From Solidesulfovibrio magneticus RS-1 (lineage in GTDB: Bacteria > Desulfobacterota > Desulfovibrionia > Desulfovibrionales > Desulfovibrionaceae), in the NCBI RefSeq assembly GCF_000010665.1, contig NC_012796.1, positions 1,736,001 through 1,800,000 of the forward strand: a stretch of DNA of 64,000 bases. Reading direction: 5' to 3'. Of this stretch, positions 60,819 to 64,000 are shown one piece after another (within the stretch, counting starts at the first letter, position 1; every line of letters begins with the position of its first letter). Below the pieces are notes generated by a model. It did not search any database. It was not told where the DNA came from and worked only from the letters and a program-made list of their open reading frames with translations. A program made the position numbers and the translations under genes.

Positions 60819-61735
60819 GCGTGGACACCAGCGTTCGCCTGCCGGGAATGCCCGTCAAAAACCCGGTCATGACCGCCTCGGGCACCTTTGGCTACGGGTT
60901 GGAATTCGCGCCATACGGTGATCTGCGCAGCCTTGGCGGCATCGTGGTCAAGGGCTTGTCCCTGGCCCCGCGCCTGGGCAATCCCATGCCGCGCATCGCC
61001 GAGACGCCCTGCGGCATGTTAAACGCCATCGGCCTGCAAAACTGCGGCGTGGAAAAATTTCTGCGCGACAAGCTGCCGCGCCTGCCTTGGCGCGAAACGC
61101 CGATCATCGCCAACCTCTACGCCTGCGACGCCGACGAATTCGCCGAGCTGGCCGGAGTGCTGTCGGCCGAGGAGGGCGTGGCCGCCCTGGAGGTCAACAT
61201 CTCCTGCCCCAACGTCAAGGCCGGCGGCATCGCCTTTGGCCAGGACCCGTGCATGGCCGGCAAACTGGCCGAGGCCGTGAAAAAACGTGCCGGCGACAAG
61301 CCGGTGTGGGTGAAGCTGTCGCCCAACGTCACGGACATCGTGTCCATCGCCCGGGCGGCGGTGCTGGGCGGCGCGGACGCCCTGACCTGCATCAATACGC
61401 TCACGGGCATGAGCGTGGACATCCGCTCGCGCAAGCCCCGGCTGGCCAACGTCATCGGCGGCCTGTCCGGGCCGGCGATAAAGCCCGTGGCCCTACGGGC
61501 CGTGTGGCAGGTCTGCCAGGCGGTGTCGGCCCCGGTCATCGGCGTGGGCGGTATATCAAGCGCCGAGGACGTGCTGGAGTTCATTCTGGTCGGCGCCCAC
61601 GCCGTGCAGATCGGCACGGCCAACTTCATGCGGCCGGACATGGCGTTTCGCATTGCCGAAAGGTTGCCGCAACTCATGGCGGAGCTGGGAATAGAAGACC
61701 TGGCCTCGTACCGAGGGAGTTTGCGGGTGGGTTGA
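60815..61735 (+). CDS. pyrD: dihydroorotate dehydrogenase catalytic subunit (class 1B)
   Basis: The 306-residue FMN enzyme of pyrimidine synthesis has VMTASGTFGYGLEF near the N-terminus, the substrate contacts LNAIGLQNCG, the catalytic region NISCPNVKAGG with the cysteine base of class 1B, WVKLSPNVTDI, and FMN-binding PVIGVGGISSAEDVLEFILVGA. The start at 60815 overlaps pyrK. The last 40 codons, the stop and the terminator occur again at 63080-63264 (about nine in ten bases the same), beyond a DUF389 gene. This copy is full length. Confidence 0.96.
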   Translation: MSVDTSVRLPGMPVKNPVMTASGTFGYGLEFAPYGDLRSLGGIVVKGLSLAPRLGNPMPRIAETPCGMLNAIGLQNCGVEKFLRDKLPRLPWRETPIIANLYACDADEFAELAGVLSAEEGVAALEVNISCPNVKAGGIAFGQDPCMAGKLAEAVKKRAGDKPVWVKLSPNVTDIVSIARAAVLGGADALTCINTLTGMSVDIRSRKPRLANVIGGLSGPAIKPVALRAVWQVCQAVSAPVIGVGGISSAEDVLEFILVGAHAVQIGTANFMRPDMAFRIAERLPQLMAELGIEDLASYRGSLRVG

Positions 61736-61794
61736 GCGCGGCGCGCGAGAAGGATTTTGCAGCGGCGGGGCGGAGACGTCCCGCCGTTTTTTTG
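61612..61794 (+). repeat. direct repeat, copy 1: pyrD 3' end plus terminator
   Basis: These 183 bases cover the last 41 codons of pyrD, the stop, the spacer and the terminator. They recur at 63080-63264, with about a dozen substitutions and two extra bases (GCGC) in the spacer. The unit between the copies holds the DUF389 gene. Confidence 0.9.
61763..61793 (+). terminator. rho-independent terminator of pyrKD
   Basis: CGGCGGG pairs with CCCGCCG around a ten-base loop and is followed by seven T. It is duplicated with the pyrD 3' end at 63233-63263. Confidence 0.85.
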
Positions 61795-62043
61795 CGCCAT
61801 GCGGCAACGCGGTGTTGCTTCGGCCGGCAGCAGGCAAGGCGTCGGCGGGATGGTCAGGAAACGGCAGCGTCCGTGTCGTCCAAGGCGGTGGAGAGGATTG
61901 CTGCCTGACGGCGATAGGACAAGACGGTTGTTTTGGTGCAGTTTGAAGACAGTAGTTGCCGCAAATCCCCTCGTCGCGTAAACCTCACAATAAATGGAAA
62001 CTGTTTTTGAAGTACTTTGGTCAAGAAAGTAAGGGGAATGCCC

Positions 62044-63072
62044 ATGGATACCGCCAGCGCCGACGAGCGACACAAGCAGGCTGTACGCCAAACCATCCAG
62101 GAAAACGCCAAACTCTGCGTCGCGTTTATGGTGATGAACATGTTGGCCGCGACAATCGCCAGCTATGGCCTGTTTGCCAACAGTCCGGCCGTCATTATCG
62201 GAGCCATGATCATCGCCATGCTGCTTGGGCCGATCACGGGCGTCTCGCTGGCCCTGGTCGACAGCGACATGAAGGCGTTGTTTCGTGGCGTAGGCACGCT
62301 GTTGGTAGGCGCTGCCGGCGTCATCGCCACGGCCTACACCATTGGCTCCATTCACATCGACGTGCCCATTACGGCGGAAATACTCGGACGGACCCATCCG
62401 AATTTCGCGGACCTCATGATCGCCCTGGCCGGCGGGGCGGCCGGCGCGTACGCCTCGGTATCTCCCCGCCTCAGCGTTGCCTTCGTCGGCGTGGCCATCG
62501 CCACGGCGCTGGTGCCGCCCCTTTGCGCCGCCAGCATCCTGCTGGCGCGCGGCCAGCACCAATTGGCGTTTGGCGCGTTTCTGCTGACCTTCACCAACAT
62601 CGTGGCCATCCAGTTTGCCTCGTCCGTGGTGCTGTTCGTGACCGGCTTTCGGAAGGTCAGCGAGGCCAAGGGATTATCTTTCTTGCAGTTCTTGAAGTTC
62701 AATTTCGTGAGCATCGCCATCCTGGCCGTTTTGGCCGTGGTGCTCACCGACAGCATGCGCGAAGTGCTTTCCAAGAAGATCTATGAAGCCAATGTCCGCA
62801 GCGTGCTGGAACAGGAGTGCGCCGCTTCGGACGGATGTTATCTGGCGGACATCCGTTTTGGCCAAGGCGGGAAGCAGGAAAACGTCATTGCCGCCGTCAT
62901 TCGGGGGCCGCAGCCGCCAACGCCGGAACGCGTCGCGGCCATTGAAAAGAAGCTTCCCGCCCATCCCAAGGGCCTGACTGTAGAGCTTCGGGCGCGGTAT
63001 GTGCCAACGACGACGATCAGCCGTGACGGCGTTCTTTTCGAAGACAGCCAGGAGGACGACGGCAAGCCGTGA
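62044..63072 (+). CDS. DUF389 membrane protein
   Basis: The 342-residue protein has the DUF389 core: several hydrophobic segments beginning with FMVMNMLAATIASYGLFANSPAVIIGAMIIAMLLGPITG (read in parts), a pair around LAGGAAGAYASVSPRLSVAFVGVAIATALVPPLCAA, and a C-terminal soluble tail with a ferredoxin-like beta/alpha pattern. Function is unknown; relatives are found in many bacteria and archaea. ATG at 62044 is preferred (AAGGGG seven bases upstream) to the ATG at 62038. It is inserted between pyrD and a second copy of the pyrD 3' end, and lies 245 bases after pyrD's terminator. The region 61795-62043 has no gene. Confidence 0.85.
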   Translation: MDTASADERHKQAVRQTIQENAKLCVAFMVMNMLAATIASYGLFANSPAVIIGAMIIAMLLGPITGVSLALVDSDMKALFRGVGTLLVGAAGVIATAYTIGSIHIDVPITAEILGRTHPNFADLMIALAGGAAGAYASVSPRLSVAFVGVAIATALVPPLCAASILLARGQHQLAFGAFLLTFTNIVAIQFASSVVLFVTGFRKVSEAKGLSFLQFLKFNFVSIAILAVLAVVLTDSMREVLSKKIYEANVRSVLEQECAASDGCYLADIRFGQGGKQENVIAAVIRGPQPPTPERVAAIEKKLPAHPKGLTVELRARYVPTTTISRDGVLFEDSQEDDGKP

Positions 63073-63080
63073 CCGCAGGC

Positions 63081-63203
63081 GGTACGGCCAACTTCATGCG
63101 GCCGGGCATGGCGTTTCGCATCGCGCAGCGGTTGCCGGAGCTCATGGCGGAGCTGGGGATAGAAGACCTGGCTTCGTACCGGGGGAGTTTGCGCGTGGGT
63201 TGA
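63081..63203 (+). pseudogene. pyrD 3' remnant
   Basis: The frame encodes the last 40 residues of PyrD (GTANFMRPGMAFRIAQ...ending GSLRVG) with a stop in the same place, but no start or upstream pyrD sequence. Differences from the full gene include Asp to Gly (RPDMAF to RPGMAF), Glu to Gln (IAERL to IAQRL) and Gln to Glu (LPQLM to LPELM). It cannot make an enzyme. Confidence 0.88.
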
Positions 63204-63232
63204 GCGCGGCGCGCGCGAGAAGGATTTTGCAG

Positions 63233-63263
63233 CGGCGGGGCGGAGACGTCCCGCCGTTTTTTT
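63233..63263 (+). terminator. duplicated pyrD-type terminator, now following DUF389
   Basis: Same stem and T run as 61763-61793. In its present place it would terminate the DUF389 transcript. Confidence 0.82.
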
Positions 63264-63264
63264 G

Positions 63265-63797
63265 TTCGTGATAGTCTGTCAGCCGCCGCAAGCGTTGCCG
63301 CTCCAGCCTGCTCCGGCGAGGCTTGGGCAACCGATTTCCAAAATTGATCAAAGCGCCTGCCTCCCTCGCCTTGGCGAGTCCCGCCCTAGGCCTGCCCCGG
63401 TTGCATTCCCGCCCCTTTGCCTCCGGTCTGCCATAAATGTCTGACGCAACGACCAGGACGGTCGTTTTTTGTCCCTCGGTCATTACAACTCTGAAAGGTT
63501 GCCGCCAGCTCCGCTGACAGTCGGCAGTCCCATCGAGCAAACCTGCACCCCCGTGCTACGACACGCCGCCTGATCGCTAACGTCGCGCGCCAGTCCACGC
63601 CCAAGGCCCGCCGGATAAGGCCTGACGACCCGGCCCGAAGCGCCGAGCAGCCGTCCTGCTGCCGTGCCCCGGGCCTTCCTCCAGACGATCCCCAGCCCGG
63701 CGACATCCCAAAAACGCATCAAATTCACAATCGCGTACATTTGTCGCGACGCTTTTCCCGTGCTAGTGGGCCGCCAAACTTTTTTGGGGGGGTCGGT
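63265..63797. other. amt upstream region
   Basis: No gene is seen in these 533 bases. A small hairpin CGACC-AGGAC-GGTCG followed by TTTTTT lies at 63451-63471 and looks like an intrinsic terminator without an evident gene before it. The A+T-richer part (63715-63790) should contain the amt promoter; a perfect sigma-54 site was not found. Confidence 0.45.
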
Positions 63798-64000
63798 ATG
63801 CTGCAAAGCGGCGATACGGCATTCGTTCTCATCAGCGCGGCGCTGGTGCTGTTCATGATTCCCGGGCTGGCGCTTTTCTATGGCGGCATGGTGCGCAAGA
63901 AAAACGTGCTCGGCACCATCCTGCAAAGCTTCATCCTCATCTCGCTCGTCACCTTCGAGTGGATCTACCTCGGGTATTCCATGTCGTTCGGGCCGGACGT
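63798..64000 (+). CDS. amt: ammonium transporter Amt, N-terminal part (cut by window end)
   Basis: The frame from ATG 63798 (MLQSGDTAFVLISAALVLFMIPGLALFYGGMVRKKNVLGTI, given in parts) runs open to the window edge. The LFMIPGLALFYGGMVRKKN block with the following QSFILISLVTFEWIYLGYSMSFG is the Amt/MEP/Rh N-terminal signature. It should carry NH3/NH4+ across the inner membrane. GGGGGGGTCGG precedes the ATG. A glnK-type gene, often next to amt, would lie outside the window. Confidence 0.93.
   Translation, partial: MLQSGDTAFVLISAALVLFMIPGLALFYGGMVRKKNVLGTILQSFILISLVTFEWIYLGYSMSFGPD

Larger units (their letters stand above)
63080..63264 (+). repeat. direct repeat, copy 2: pyrD 3' end plus terminator
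   Basis: See the copy at 61612-61794. It begins eight bases after the DUF389 stop codon, abruptly inside pyrD-like sequence, and ends at the T run of the terminator. Confidence 0.9.

Noticed and set aside
63142-63540. Possible small gene on the minus strand beyond the pyrD remnant
   Set aside because: It overlaps the duplicated pyrD tail in antisense and has no ribosome-binding site or recognisable protein.

Overview
The window looks like chromosome from a delta-proteobacterial sulfate reducer of the Desulfovibrio/Solidesulfovibrio kind. The G+C is high. The markers are dsrC, a periplasmic tungsten/molybdenum formate dehydrogenase with an in-frame UGA (selenocysteine), a Desulfovibrio-type trimeric porin, a TauE/SafE carrier with an adjacent partner protein, and an archaeal-type phosphatidylserine decarboxylase next to pssA and a leu operon. 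All assignments come from reading the translated sequence; no database search was run.

Layout. 1-6.0 kb: fdhA-fdhB-fdhE on the minus strand (the first FdhE-like gene is cut by the window edge), with a second fdhE divergent from them. 6.2-8.0 kb: citrate synthase and a small membrane protein. 8.2-15.6 kb (minus): a Cache-domain histidine kinase, a 3D-domain lipoprotein, tatC, kup, a CysZ/EI24 membrane protein and a small unknown. 15.8-17.7 kb: a secreted unknown coupled to a Sel1-repeat/trypsin-like protease. 17.9-23.5 kb (minus): porin, dsrC, a YcaO-TPR protein, a methyltransferase, tRNA-Gly and tRNA-Cys. 24.0-26.6 kb (minus): Hsp20, a beta-lactamase-fold hydrolase and DUF523-DUF1722. 26.8-33.7 kb: HAD hydrolase, psd, pssA, leuA, leuC, leuD, leuB. 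33.9-39.8 kb: an ABC-F ATPase, a NUDIX hydrolase, metF, asd and a class IV aminotransferase. 39.9-41.6 kb: a base-composition island with an AAA ATPase overlapping a DUF4276 (TOPRIM-like) gene, a candidate defence pair. 41.7-55.4 kb: mostly signalling (a TPR receiver, an HD protein, stand-alone receivers, an NtrC-type two-component pair and a chemoreceptor), plus the TauE pair. 55.6-59.9 kb (minus): an alpha/beta hydrolase, then a cyclic-nucleotide-binding protein with a FliG-C-like tail coupled to motA and motB. 60.0-63.8 kb: pyrK-pyrD, then a DUF389 membrane protein bracketed by a second copy of the pyrD 3' end and its terminator. The window ends in the first codons of an ammonium transporter.

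The main unexpected signals are five. (1) A family of at least ten modular intergenic repeats has a constant head, a stem-loop arm whose sequence varies but stays palindromic, and a C-rich tail. (2) A cNMP-binding/FliG-C-like fusion is translationally coupled to the stator genes. (3) The AAA + DUF4276 pair lies in a compositionally foreign island. (4) A direct repeat of the pyrD 3' end flanks a DUF389 gene. (5) A methyltransferase, a YcaO-TPR protein and dsrC lie in a row on one strand. No CRISPR array, insertion sequence, rRNA or replication origin was seen.
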